A stretch of 64,000 bases of DNA. Origin: [Phialemoniopsis] sp. UDSM-2020 (lineage: Eukaryota > Ascomycota > Sordariomycetes > Thyridiales > Thyridiaceae). A program made the translations under genes and the position numbers. The DNA lies in NCBI GenBank assembly GCA_018873225.1, contig JAEILZ010000001.1:7626001-7690000 (forward strand), given 5' to 3'. Of the stretch, positions 13,344 through 24,485 are shown piece after piece; the stretch's first letter is position 1; each line of letters opens with the position of its first letter. Below the pieces are notes generated by a model, which saw only the letters and a program-made list of their open reading frames with translations, searched no databases and was not told the origin of the DNA.

Positions 13344-14760
13344 TCATTGGTCAAACTCGCCAGCAAAGAGGATGTCGTCCATGTCACCGTTGACCACTGG
13401 CCACAGCGCCCGCGCGTCGAGCTTGGTCGGTGCGACGCTTCGCTTCTTGGAGCTGCTCGAAGTCGAGTTTTGCTCCTGCTTCTGCTCAATGTAGATGTCT
13501 TTTGAAGCATCCTCCTTGGCAATGTCCACTACCAAAAAGCAAGTCATTAGTCAGGCGTGCCACTGGCTATAAGGGTCTTGTACAAAGGATACTCACGATG
13601 GCAAAAGACGGCAGCTCGCTTGCCGCTGTAGAACGCATGCGGCACATTCGTCGAGTTGTCGAGGTTGGCGTCGCCCGCGGCGTACACGCCCGCAATGTTG
13701 GTCATGCCGTTGGAGTCGGTGTACATGCGGCCCTCGCCGTACAGCTGCACGCCCATGTCCCTGCCGACCCACGACGCCTGCTCGTTCTTGACGCTCAGCA
13801 GGAAAGCCGCACGCTCGACCGACTCGCCCGTCTCAAAGTCGACCCTGAACAGGTCGTACTCCTCGACCGAGGGCATGGCCGCGGCCGTCGCGTTGGTGCC
13901 GTTGTTGGCGACGTCGCCGTCGCGCAGGCGCACGACGGCCGAGATGGTGCGGTTCTCGACCGTCACGTTCCGCGACTTGAGCAGGGACTGCCAACCCGGG
14001 CTGGCGGCGTCGAGGGCGGCGCGGTTGGCCTCGGTGTCGGTGCCGTTGACGAAGGCGATGACGTCCGAGTTGAGGGTCGACATCTCGCGGACGTTGGCCG
14101 GGGTGCTGGACAAGGGGTTGATGAGGCCGAGGGGCTGGTCGGCGTGCTCGTGGCCGTCACACCAGGGGCACCAGAACAGGCCCTCGCCCCAGTACTCCCG
14201 GATGCCGGGCGTCTCGGACAGCAGGTCCCGAAGACCGGTGGCGAGGATGACGCGGCGGGCCGAGATGTTGCGGGTGGCGTCGGACCCCGAGTCAAATGCC
14301 GTGGTGATGGTGAAGTACGGCACCGTAGTGTTGCTGTTGACGGACGCCTCTGGCGGGGTGATCGACTTGACCGTGCCGTTGGTCATGGCGATCGTGTCGT
14401 AGAACTCGATCTGCTTCCGGGCTGCCCAGCGGAAGTAGGCCGGAGTAACACCTTGGGGACAGCGTCAGCATCGAGTTCACGAGTCTGGAAGAGGCAGTTG
14501 AACTTACCATCGAAACCAAGGACGTCATGCATGTGCCGGGTAGCGGCGTTTCTGTACGATCCAGAGTCGATCAGGAGGACCTTGCGCCTCACGCGAGCCA
14601 GTCCGCTGAGCGCTGCGAGACCGGCAGGACCACCGCCGACGACAACGGCATCGTAGTGCTCATCTTGAAACTTGGCATTGACATCTGGCAGAGCATCTGG
14701 CAGGGCAGCAGCGCACGCCGTCGAGATGAGTGCGGGAATGATCACTGGTGAGAACTTCAT
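13344..14760 (-). CDS. Secreted GliT/thioredoxin-reductase-like FAD disulfide oxidoreductase
   Basis: Two-domain FAD/NAD(P) pyridine-nucleotide disulfide oxidoreductase. Exons, in gene order: 14760-14508, 14451-13597 and 13528-13344 (introns of 56 and 68 nt), 430 residues. A signal peptide (MKFSPVIIPALISTACAAA) precedes the FAD dinucleotide fold (VVVGGGPAG, residues 40-47). The redox pair is C179-P-W-C182, similar in position to the CxxC of gliotoxin-type GliT enzymes and bacterial thioredoxin reductases. The second FAD motif, GVYAAGDAN, lies near the C-terminus. About ten N-glycosylation sequons (NGT, NTT, NIS, NVT, NRT, NAT, NST) fit passage through the secretory route. The C-terminal exon adds a Ser/Lys-rich tail ending DDILFAGEFDQ. 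No toxin biosynthetic genes lie nearby, so a role in dithiol natural-product oxidation is only a family-level possibility. Confidence 0.9.
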
Positions 14761-15815
14761 CTTGTGTGTAAGTGAGGAACGTGAAGTCAGAGATATGCTT
14801 GCACGAGATTCAGACGTCACAATGGCTATGCAAAACAGAACAATGCCCTAGTAGGAGTAGATCTAGGAATTGCCAGTTCTGCCATGGGCTGCCCGTTTAC
14901 TATATGTACTGATGTAGGAAGGAAAGGTATGCCGCACTGGATGCGGAATGCAGTTGATCTGCCCCAACAACTACCGCATTGGGGCCTTTCCTCGCACAAC
15001 CGGCGGATAGACGAATCAAAACCGCATCTGTCGCGATCTGGGCGGGCCTCGTTCGGTGGGCACGACAGTTTAAGCTGCTTCTGTGCTCCGAGACAACCTC
15101 GATGGGCTGCTGCTCGTCTCGTCCCGTGTCCGGATCGACGGGCGCCACTTGGTGCTCACGGCAACGGGCCCCTCATTTTGGCGGATCGGTGGACTTCCAA
15201 GACCTGAATGGAAAGAGTGGATGCAGTGCCGGGTATTTGTGGTCGCATGCCGCAAAGTAGGGCTGCTGCTGCTGGGGCAATTTGGGCGCATTCGTGGGGT
15301 CCAGCACTGCGAATGGGCTGGAATGTGGTGGTGGAGTAGAGTCCGCCAGGAACAGCATTCCTGAGCTCTCCTTTTTCGGGGGACAATGGAGCTCTGACAG
15401 CTCCAAGTGGGCTTGCTGATCAGCAGCTCGGAGCCGATCGCCTTAACCATCCCGTCCATGCGGAGTAGACAGGCACAACAGCGAGCGCCGGCTGCATGCA
15501 GGTTGCGGAGCACAGCACCGCCCAAGCTGTGACATGTCAGCATCGCTGTGACGAGATGGCGATTGCCGGCGCCTGCATCTCGGGTCCCACTGCTGGCATC
15601 GCGTTTGCGGAGCCGAGAAGAAAAGTCGGTGTGAATTTGTGTCTGCAATTCCCTTTCTTCATGGAAAGATCGTCGTTTGCGGCGACCTGAGCTCAGCCGC
15701 CTGCAAGAGTGCGGAGCCAACAGTAGATCACGAACTGATCAATCGTGACAATAGCATTGTGTTCTATTCAAGAAAAGAAAGACCAACGCGACCCAAAGCT
15801 ATCAATGGATGAGCT
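14761..15815. other. Intergenic, no gene seen
   Basis: Upstream region of the flavoprotein gene and downstream region of the SnoaL-like gene. The longest open frame (15070-15720, minus) starts at a TTG and has no coding signature. Confidence 0.6.
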
Positions 15816-16711
15816 CTACAGATTCTTGACAGGCGTGTCGCCCTCGGGCTTGCCGCTCCCGTACTGCCTCTTCTCCTCCTTGCCCGCATCGCGGTCCGCC
15901 TCGAACGCAGCAACCTCGGCACTGTCCATGTGCTTCGCTACATTGTCGGCTTGCCACTTTTTGAACGTGGCACCGAGGCCCTCGTTCGAGTAGTCCTTGT
16001 CATTGGCCTGGTCTTTGTGATACTTGACTCGGATGAAGTCACTGTCAATGCTCGCTGGGTCTAGCGACAGGCTGACCAGCGCATTGATGACGGCCGTCTT
16101 GGGGATGATCTTGAACGTCCATTCCTACACATAGCACAAGTTTAACAAAGGACCTCCTCGCGCCGTTGGAGAAATGCAGACATCAAACTCACCTCCTCGT
16201 GCCGAAACTGGATCAGATCCCTGTCGTTGGTCACGACCTGGTACCCGTGGCTCTTGGCGCTCTTGAACAGCTTGGGCAGCGCGAACCACTGGCCGGCCAT
16301 CTTGTAGCGGTCGTTGGCATACACGAACTGGTCGTTGTACACGCAGTCGGGCGTGTACCGCTTGACGCGCTCGACCGTCGGCTTCATCTCGTACAGCGCG
16401 ATGATGTCGTCGATGAGTGCCTGGCGCGCGGGGGATACGGGTAGCGACTTGGACGGGTCCGGCGTGTAGTCGCCCGTCGGGTGCGCCTGCCGCACCTCGA
16501 AGCGCTCCCCAGGGACGGAGGCGTCGGTGGGGAAGTTCATCTTGCCCGAGTCATTGGCTGTGGCAGTAGAGGACATCCTTACGAATGCTGAATGTGCGCG
16601 GTGAGTGTTGCGGCTGGTGTTTACGGTGGTAATTAATGCAAGTCTAGATCTGGGCTGCTGGGTGATCTTATGAACAAATAGTCTTTGGCAAGGTCTGAGA
16701 AATAGTTTCAT
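15816..16711 (-). CDS. SnoaL/NTF2-like fungal protein, function unknown
   Basis: Two exons, 16711-16193 and 16124-15816, separated by a 68-nt intron (GTGAGT...TGTAG), give 275 residues. The middle (about residues 80-180) has the pattern of a SnoaL/NTF2-like alpha+beta cone: a helix IDDIIALYEMKPTVERV, then YTPDCVYNDQFVYANDRYKMAGQW and later WTFKIIPK. No catalytic residues can be assigned. The first 45 residues are basic and Ser/Thr-rich and could be a mitochondrial presequence; the second Met (M46, MSSTATANDSGK) is an alternative start giving a cytosolic form of 230 residues. The C-terminus is charged (KHMDSAEVAAFEADRDAGKEEKRQYG). Family assignment is from fold pattern only. Confidence 0.82.
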
Positions 16712-18341
16712 GTTGTATATGGAACGATCATATGATCACGGTGGCTCTCGAGATGCATTTAGTGCATCATATATATACAGTCAAGCCATAGGTAGGCAAG
16801 TGCTCGGCTGACGTATCAGCATGTAACAATCGCCCGCTGTCTAGTAATGAAGTCGTCACCACTCATAGGCACAGAGATTTGTACCGGCTTGCTTCATAGT
16901 GTTGTAGTAAATGCGGCGGAGCTAGGGTGGTGATTCATCGAACTAGCTTGTACCTCCGGCCGCTCCGGCGAGTCGGGTAGACCCGAATGCGAGCGCCGAT
17001 CTATAACGGTGCTGCAAGCCCCCATTCGACACTATGTTAAGCATCGTCAGGCCTAGACTGTCTCAACAGTTCTTCTACCCTACATCCATAGCTTTGCAAT
17101 TGCATACTCATCTGTCATGTAGGCAGGCCTGCCAGCTACACCGTCTAGATGATAAGTCCGACCGCCTTCCACACTCTGACGGGCTTTGCAAAGACCAAAG
17201 AAAAGATAAAAAGACGACCTAGCTCGGTATTCAGGCTTCGCTAAGCCCTTGTGATACCGCGTGCCTAGGTCCCGGCGTCTTGGCCTCTCGCAAACCTCTG
17301 CGTCTCTTTCGGTCCGGCCGTCGACAAAAGCTTTCATATGCAGCCCGCTCTCGGAGCCCATCATCGCTGAGTCGATGCCTTCGTCGAACTGTGTATCCCG
17401 TCCAGCTTGAGCCTACGCTTCAGGAGGGCGATGCTGTCTCCATCTTTGTCGTATTTGCGGAGATAGTGGCGGGGAGTCCCTCCCATCTGACCATGACAGA
17501 TTCCGAAGCCATTAATGTTTTGACATCCAGTTCTGCTGAATCTCGATATGTGGTTTTGAGCTCTCGTGACAGTGAATTTGGTCCAAGGTCACGTCCTTGT
17601 GAGTCAGGATCTGGAACGATCAAGTTCTGGCCTAGAGATGCGATGAAAAGGACCAAGAAGAAAGATGTACAGAAGAGTAAAACAAAATAGCAGTAATGAG
17701 GCTCGTTCATCGCGACAGTGAACGATGATCAACACTAGTCTTTTGTTTGGCAGAAAGTCAACGGCCTCAAGACCACCGATGTTGACGGGTAAGACTTGGC
17801 TAGCTCAAGTGACTCAATTTTGTTCAAGCTGGGCCCACACGGTAACGTGCATGTGAATCGGCAGTCTCGCAAGTCTTGTTGGAGCTATAAGACTTGATGT
17901 AGCTCACACAAGGACTTATCTTGCAGTGAATTACGTACGCTCCTCGTGTACGCTGCAGGACCCGTGGTGAAGGCTTGGCATGACTTGGTTTCCACTTCGC
18001 ACATGGCAACTGGGGAAGTCAGCTTTAAAAATGCGAAGGTTGCAGGCTTAGACTTCGGAACCCTTCCATGTGTCAGATCTTCCGTGAGGAATATACTTCT
18101 GCCTAAACCCGGGCAAGTCAATATCTCGCAGGGACGTGTTATTCATCTTGGTGCCCTCATTACCCAGTTAGAAGTTCGGTCCACCCTGTAAGCGTGCCCA
18201 CCCGGTCTGAGGTGCCAAGGCCGACATCAAACGTCAGCTCTTCCCCAGAACGGAAAATATCAAAAATTCCGAGGCTTGTCTACGGAGCAAGGTCAACTTT
18301 CGGCCGGTTCATTGAATAACTTTGCCCGTCCAAGCTCGTAT
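16712..18341. other. Intergenic, no gene seen
   Basis: More AT-rich than the flanking genes. Open frames (for example 17280-17690, plus) lack family motifs and splice-compatible partners. Confidence 0.6.
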
Positions 18342-19810
18342 TCAGACCTCGCTCCAGCCAGCCTTTCGTTCCTTAATTGTCTTCTGAAAGTCTTCGTTCA
18401 CCCTTTCTAGTAGACCCTCGACGGTCAAAACATCCAGTGCAACACCAGCCAAGCTTTTTCCTACCAAAAGGGACTTCTCGAAAGCTTTTCGGCTACCAGC
18501 TGCTTCTGCAAAGATAGGTGTATGCGGCCCCGTCTCGGGAACAGTGCCGTTCTCGTAGGTGATGCCGAAGCCTGCGCTGATAGACGGGTAGTCGTAGCTG
18601 ATGTTTCCTTGATCCGTACTCGGCAAGCCTTGTTGAGTTTTGGCGATCTCTATCGACGTGATATTCCCGCTCCTGAGATCTTTCCACCAGGCCATATAAG
18701 ACTCAGCCAGCGGCTCGTTGCTCACGAGGTCGTAATAGCCACCAGGAAGCACAGTGAAGTTGAGACTGGCGCCCGTGCCGACAGCGCCCGCCTCGAAGCA
18801 ACGCTTCACTCTCTCTGTCAGGTTGTGCATCTCGGGGACTGTAGCTGCCCGTACAGCGTATTGTGCAGCCGCCTTGGCGTGGATGATGTTGGTCCGGCCG
18901 CCACCATCTGTGATGGCCCCTTGAATGATATCGCTAGGACGTGTTTGTTGCCGCAGCAGGCTCAGAGCATCGTAGGCCAACACTATGGCATCCAGAGCAT
19001 TGATACCTTCCCAGGGAGCAGCAGCCGCGTGCGCCTCCTTTCCGGTATAAGTGATGTTCACCTTCCGGTTCGCTGTGGTCGACATCCAGGCAGTGTCGCC
19101 CCCGTTGCCGGGATGGGAGATCAGGCTGATGTTGACCTTGTGATCGCGATACGCACCGGCGTCGTTGAGCTTGATCTTACCGCCGCCGCCTGTTAGCGCA
19201 TTAGAAGCAGCGCTACTTGTGGAATCGTACCGATATACATGCCTTCTTCCGCCGGGGTTCCAAAGAGAATGACTTTGCCGCCCAGTTTCGCCTCGCGCAT
19301 CACCTCTGCAGTAGCTAGGGCACCGGACAGAGAGGCCATCGCGATCAAGTTGTGGCCACAAGCATGACCTATCCCAGGCAAAGCATCTGCATAGGTCTTA
19401 ACTTGGCTTATATTACAGACGACACCTCGGTGGGACTGACCATATTCGGCGTTGAACGAGACTACTGGGCCGTCACCACTGCCCTCAAAAGTGGCAACAA
19501 ATGCAGTGCTAATGTTGTAGGCTCCGCGTTCGACATTCCAGCCTTCCTGTGCCGCGAGATGATCCGTCAGCAACTTGTGTGCTCTGAACTCTTCATAGGC
19601 AAGTTCCGGGTTGTCGTGAATTTCTTGATTGATAGGCCACAAGACATCGCTGATGGACTCAACAAATTTGTCCACTGCATCGACGTATTGACTAGTAGAC
19701 GTCGCGGTATCCTCACCTGCTGGGCCGGGCGACTGATGCGTGGCTTGAATAACATGGGCAGCGCCATACGCAAGGAAAAAGCCTAAGCAAAGAGCGCGTG
19801 ATGTCATCAT
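18342..19810 (-). CDS. Secreted M20-family amidohydrolase/peptidase (PM20D2/AbgB-like)
   Basis: Zinc amidohydrolase of the M20 clan that cleaves amide bonds of small peptides or N-acyl amino acids. Exons: 19810-19441, 19386-19231 and 19189-18342, giving 457 residues. The first intron is only 54 nt and free of stops, but removing it rebuilds the conserved motif FNAEYDALPGIGHACGHN. The second (GTACGA...TAACAG, 41 nt) gives EEGMYIGGGGK, three residues more than usual between EEG and GGGGK. Metal-site features are visible: HACGH, PAEEG with the catalytic Glu, ISHPGNG and, later, STDQGNISYDYPS. The dimerisation domain begins near TYTGKEAHAAAAPWEG. An N-terminal signal peptide (LCLGFFLAYGAAHV) and NIT, NIS and NGT sequons indicate secretion. 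Two adjacent ATGs (19810, 19807) open the frame. Confidence 0.9.
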
Positions 19811-21756
19811 AAAGTGCTTTTGTAGACTCTGCGGCTTGGATGTAAAGCCACTTGTTGGTGTTGGAAAGATTTGAAAATGGCGTATTTGTATAATATCACC
19901 GGAGGGACTCTTCCACCTAAATATATTTGAATCAACAATTTTCAAGTTCGGGTTCGCATGAGCAAACTACAGCGAACATGCTAGACCCGGATACCCTCAG
20001 CCGTCGGCATCGTTCTTCGGTATATCGTACAAGTAAATGACCAGCGTACTTGCAGCTACTATCACAACAATGCACCACTCTCACCGCTCTACCAGAGCCG
20101 AGATCCCCAGGTTTGCAGAGCAGCCATGCGCCAAGACTCGTTGTCACCAAAGTGGTGGAGCTAATGTCGTACACCCCGCATCGGTCCAAGGTTGATACCA
20201 AGCAATTATTGTGCTGAAAGTGCGGTGATCATCATGTGCCCATGGAACTCTTGATTTGCAAGCCCGCTTGACGCGATAACGGGACTTAGGGTGGGAAGAT
20301 CGGCGACGAGGAGCTATCTTGGAGCAACGAGGACCATAGCATGTTGTCCGGAGACATGGCGCCGATCGGGGAGTTTTGACTGACAAGACGTTCGTTCCAA
20401 GAGTGCAATAACCGCATGGTTACATACATGGTGCGGTTGCTAGCTGCCGGATGCCAAGGTATTTCACCGAAGCCAAGACTCGAAAATGGAAGGCAGTCGA
20501 CAAGTTAACATCGTTCCCCGCAACTCAACTTTATACTTACTGGATATAAACCCATGTGAACATGCAAGTTCTCTTCCGCTCTCGGTAAGCCCTTTGATTC
20601 ACCGAGATGAGTTACTTTTCAAGAGATCTAGTGCGTCACAAGTCCTTATCTCTTAGCTTGAATACAAGACAACGCTCGGCAGTTCGCTAATGTCCACTTA
20701 CCAGTAATTATTGAATTCAAAAGTCAGACTTGCGGGTAGAACTAGACCATTTCGAGGATCGTGACAATTTCATACTCAGGCGGATGGTTAACATGAAGAG
20801 CAGTGTTGCAGAGTCTGAAAACTATCTATATCACTGCGCTTAAGTCTCAGAAATTTGTAAACATCTTTACGGTCGTTAGTCCTTATCGAGATTGAGTGGG
20901 CTGCCTTGACCATCAACGCCAACACTGCTGGGAGGGTTGCGACTCGATTCGCCTAGTCCCCGGATGCTATCATGAGTATGACTTGGTTCCTTCTGAAGTG
21001 CCCGGTTCCATATCTCAATCGTCTCAAGTAGTAGCTGGATCAGAACCTGAGCCCTTCTTTTTCATATGTAGCCAAATTTAGGATTTCGGGTCTACGTGGC
21101 CTCGACGAATCATAGTAAGGATTGGGGAAACAGGTAGACTTTGTACAGCCTTAAGTTTCACAATCCCCACACAAGGCTTCTGGCTTGATTGGGGAAAAGG
21201 AAGGCTCAGCCATGCCTTGTTGTCTTGGGCGGCGTCAAGGAAGCAGTTCTCGGACTCAGCCCCGCCTAGTTCACCAACACCACGTAGAGTCCAATAGCGA
21301 CTATCCATTTCAGTACGCCTTACCAGGCTGGCCTGCAGTACCACCAGGGAGGCTCAATCCTTCAACGGGACCCTAAATGTCGATCGTCACCACTGGTGCT
21401 TACTCTTGGCCCCCAAAGCGATATGGATTCGCGCTTAAGCGACTCGTCGCTTGTTCTCCTACTGTTTGTTGCAGGGGACACCTTAACCGAACAGGGTAAT
21501 AGACCGTGTAACTTTGCATAAAAACTGAGGGATAGGGCATTAATGATGGGTATGTCAGATTATAGTCGCATATTCGGTTCGGTGACGTTGCAGAGCCGCC
21601 GCGGCCACGCATGCTTTGCACGGATCCTCCGGGCTCCTGATTAATCAGACAAGTGTAGATCATTGTAGCCCCCAAATTGATAGATAATAGATATATATCT
21701 TGCTCCAACACTGCCAAGTGCCCCTGACGCCTCCGGCAAGGCCGTAAACACTCACC
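19811..21756. other. Intergenic, no gene seen
   Basis: About 1.9 kb of relatively AT-rich sequence with only short random open frames on both strands. It lies between the divergently transcribed M20 and cupin genes and so should hold both promoters. Confidence 0.6.
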
Positions 21757-21834
21757 CTTTTCGACAAACTTGCAAGCGAATACTTTTCGACAAACTTGCA
21801 AGCGAATACTTTTCGACAAACTTGCAAGCGAATA
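21757..21834. repeat. Three perfect 26-bp tandem repeats
   Basis: The unit begins CTTTTCGACAAACTTGCAAG and ends CGAATA. It occurs three times head to tail without a mismatch at 21757, 21783 and 21809. The array ends 21 nt before the ATG of the DUF985 cupin gene, so it lies in that gene's leader or core promoter. Confidence 0.95.
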
Positions 21835-21855
21835 CACTGACTAAGCGGCTCCAGA

Positions 21856-22500
21856 ATGCTGTCCAACAAGAGCACCCTCGTCGCAGCCCTCGCCTCCACG
21901 GTGGTGGCCATCAGCGCCACCGCGCCCGAAACCCCGAAGCAGCAGGAGCACACAGCGCAGGAGGTCATCGCCAAGCTGGGCCTGATCCCCAACGTCGAAA
22001 AGGGGTACTACGTCGAGAGCTTTGCCGACACGGCCAAGGTGGTCTCCGCCACGAACGGCAGCGCCCCGTCCCGCGCGGCCAGCACGGCGATCTACTACCT
22101 GCTCGAGGGCACGGACGGCGAGTCCAACTGGCACCGCGTCCTCGACGCGCCCGAGGTGTGGCACTACTACGCCGGCGCGCCGCTCGTGCTGTCGCTGTCG
22201 CTCGACGACGGGTCCCCCGTCACGAAGAAGGTCTTGGGGCCGGACATCTTTGCCGAGGGGGAGCTGGAGCAGCGGCCGCAGGTGGTGATTCCGACGGGCG
22301 AGTGGCAGCGGGCGAGGAGCCTTGGGGAGTGGACGCTTGTGGGGACTACCGGTGAGTTACGATGATTCTATGAGAGTGTCTGGAAGACATGTTGCAGTGA
22401 AAAGCGTATAGACTGACGGTTGAATGCTTTAGTTGCCCCTGGCTTCTCGCCAGAAGGATTCGAAATGGCTCCTGAAGGATGGCAACCAAAGTGCTCATGA
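21856..22500 (+). CDS. Secreted DUF985 (cupin_5) protein
   Basis: RmlC-like cupin of the DUF985 family. Exons 21856-22351 and 22433-22500 (intron 81 nt, GTGAGT...TTTAG) give 187 residues. A signal peptide (LVAALASTVVAISA) is followed by the family pattern: KLGLIPNVEKGYYVESFAD, then TAIYYLLEG, SNWHRVLDAPEVWHYYAGAPLVLSL and a C-terminal FSPEGFEMAPEGWQP. The His, Glu and His residues of WHRV/EVWHY match cupin metal or ligand positions. Biochemical function in fungi is unknown; bacterial and yeast (YML079w) relatives have a sugar-epimerase-like fold with no proven activity. A secreted member is less common than cytosolic ones. Splice phase (G|TT) places Val at the junction and matches the family tail. 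Confidence 0.92.
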
Positions 22501-22790
22501 ACGTCGTACCACCCTTTTTCCGACCTAATAGTGACATCGGGGATGTTAGGCAGTGTGTTAATTATTTGTAGACAATGGTTCCTTGCAGGGAAGGGGAATG
22601 GTTATTGGGGGCCGAAACTTATAAGCGAACCACACCCCCTTTCTTTCGAGAAATGGCCTCTTGAGAAATTTCGTCGGCAATAGATTGGAACTGTTGAACA
22701 CATTCATCATCATCATTCACATAGATTCTACACCATGCATAGTCATATAGACATGCAGCTTAGTTACAATAGATGCCTTCGGAGGCCTTT

Positions 22791-24485
22791 CTAGACGACC
22801 TTGCTGCCTTTGTGAGCGCAAGTATGCCCATGCTCCGCCTCACGGGCAATAGTAGCCCATCTACGGAAGCTGTAGGCGATGTTCTCGCGTCCGCGAAGGT
22901 TCTTGGTGGTCTGGCTTCTGGGTGGCACACCCTCCAGGGACAGGGCGAACTGAGCCGCAACCCTTCCGGCAGCTTTGGCGTTAATGGTCAGGGCATCCCA
23001 ATCTATGTTGTCTAGGTTATCGCACTGTAGAGTCCATGTATTAGCAGCATATTCGAATGGCGAAGGTTTGTCTGAGTTGAGAAGAGCTGATGAAGGGGGT
23101 GTGGAGGGGGACAGGAGACATGCAGGAAACATGGAGGAAGACATGGAGAAAGACATGAAGGAAAAGAAGAGGTGTTTTGCGCGCCTTTAAATGATAGCAG
23201 GGATCCTCAGGAGCTCCAGCACCAGTGAAAATGCCAGAGGAAGGGATGCCGAGGTCGAGGAAGCCGACATAGTCGGAGCTGGAGCCGAACTCTCCGTACT
23301 CGGCCGGCTTGCCCTGCGAGTTGATATAGTCAAACAAGATCGACGCGCCAATGCCGCTGTCGTCTGCCTTGTATACAGAATAGATAGGGAAAGGCGATCC
23401 TATCATGTCGTAGTTGAAGTAATACTTGATCTTGTCCGCATCGGCCTCGCTCAGCTGGGCGGTGTAGTAGAGCGACCCGATGAGCCCGCTCTCCTCGGCG
23501 CCCCACCAGATGAAGCGCACCTTGTTCTTGAAGCCCTTGTACTTCTTGAACGAGCCCATGAGCTCGAGCAGCGCCGTCGTGCCGCTGCCGTCGTCGTTGA
23601 CGCCCGGACCGGCCTGCACGCTGTCGAGGTGCGCGCCGAGCACGACGACGCTGTTGGGGTCGCCCTCCTTGGTCTCGGCGATGACGTTCCACGACTCGCG
23701 CTCCTCGAAGAAGGCGTCGACGTAGAGCGTCACCGTCAGCGTCTCTCCCGCGGCCAGGCGCGCCTTCCAGGCCTCGCCGTTCTCGAGCGTCGTCACGGCC
23801 ACCGGCACGAGCTGGCCGATGTTCTCGGCGCCGAGGGTCGCGCCGCCGATGTTCTCGCCGGGCGTCTGGTTGTACAAGATGACGCCGAGGGCGCCGTGGG
23901 CGCGGGCCAGCTTGAGCTTGTCCGAGATGGCGCAGATGCCGCGCTTGACGAGGGCGAGCTTGCCCGTCGCGTCGATGCCGGCCCACTGGTCCTCGAAGCA
24001 GCCCGACCCGCGCTCGTCGTCGACGGGGGTGTCGATCAGCGGCGCCGTGATGCCCTCGGGGACCGGGGTGGCCGTGTTGTAGAGCAGGGTGATGGCGTAG
24101 ACCTTGTCGCCATCGGGCCCGCGGACCCAGATCTCGCGCGTCTGCTCAAAGGTGTGGTTGAAGGGCTGGACCCAGGTGTCGATCTCCTTGGCGAAGCGCT
24201 TCTGGGCGCGCTCCAGGACGTAGTCGACCGAAGCCTTGAAGCCGGGCAGGCCAAAGGCGCGGTTGCCGCCATTCTTGTTGGCGATGTGGTTGAGGTTCCA
24301 CAGGTTTCGCTGGAGTCTGGAATTCTGTTAGTTCCTGATAATCTCTTGTAACAAGATCACCGGTATCATAGGTAGGCTTACTCGTTGGTCTTGATGTCGG
24401 CTTCGACCTTGTCCGGCGTGAGCGGATCGTTGGCGAGACACCCCACTGCACCAATTGAGACTGCAAGAGCTGCGTGAAGCTTCAT
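22791..24485 (-). CDS. Secreted M28 aminopeptidase with PA domain (aminopeptidase Y-like)
   Basis: Di-zinc aminopeptidase that trims N-terminal residues from peptides. Exons: 24485-24382, 24316-about 23185 and 23024-22791, about 489 residues. A signal peptide (MKLHAALAVSIGAVGCLA) and short pro-region come first, then a protease-associated domain (about residues 120-220, with CFEDQWAGIDATGKLALVKRG and GALGVILYN). The M28 domain follows: zinc ligands in GAHLDSV (H264), NDDGSGT, WGAEESG, YNDMIGSP-like FNYDMIGSP, and the final His in EDPCYH. The last intron is abnormal: no GT donor is present where the family alignment needs it. The exon can end at CYHLK (23185) only with a GCGCGC donor, or at a GT downstream with about ten extra residues. 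The acceptor (CTACAG, 23025) is normal, and exon 3 resumes with the conserved CDNLDNIDWDAL. All catalytic residues are kept if the intron is removed. Confidence 0.88.
23124..23164. repeat. Imperfect 12-bp tandem repeats inside the last M28 intron
   Basis: Four imperfect units of the ATGGAGGAAGAC type (GGAAACATGGAGG, AAGACATGGAGA, AAGACATGAAGG, AAAAGA-type end) lie in the presumed third intron of the aminopeptidase gene, next to the position where its donor site is missing. Confidence 0.65.

Noticed and set aside
13344..14760. Gliotoxin-like toxin cluster suggested by the GliT-like gene
   Set aside because: No NRPS, P450, methyltransferase, GST or transporter partners are nearby, and the protein carries a secretion signal, unlike cluster GliT enzymes.
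15070..15720. 216-codon open frame on the minus strand
   Set aside because: It starts at TTG, has no family resemblance, is Arg/Ser/His-rich as in chance frames, and has comparable frames on the opposite strand.
16712..21756. RIP-mutated transposon block suggested by AT-richer sequence
   Set aside because: No reverse transcriptase, transposase or terminal-repeat remnants are seen, and base composition is only mildly shifted.
23191..24351. 386-codon plus-strand frame opposite the M28 aminopeptidase
   Set aside because: Antisense shadow of a zinc peptidase with all ligands on the minus strand.
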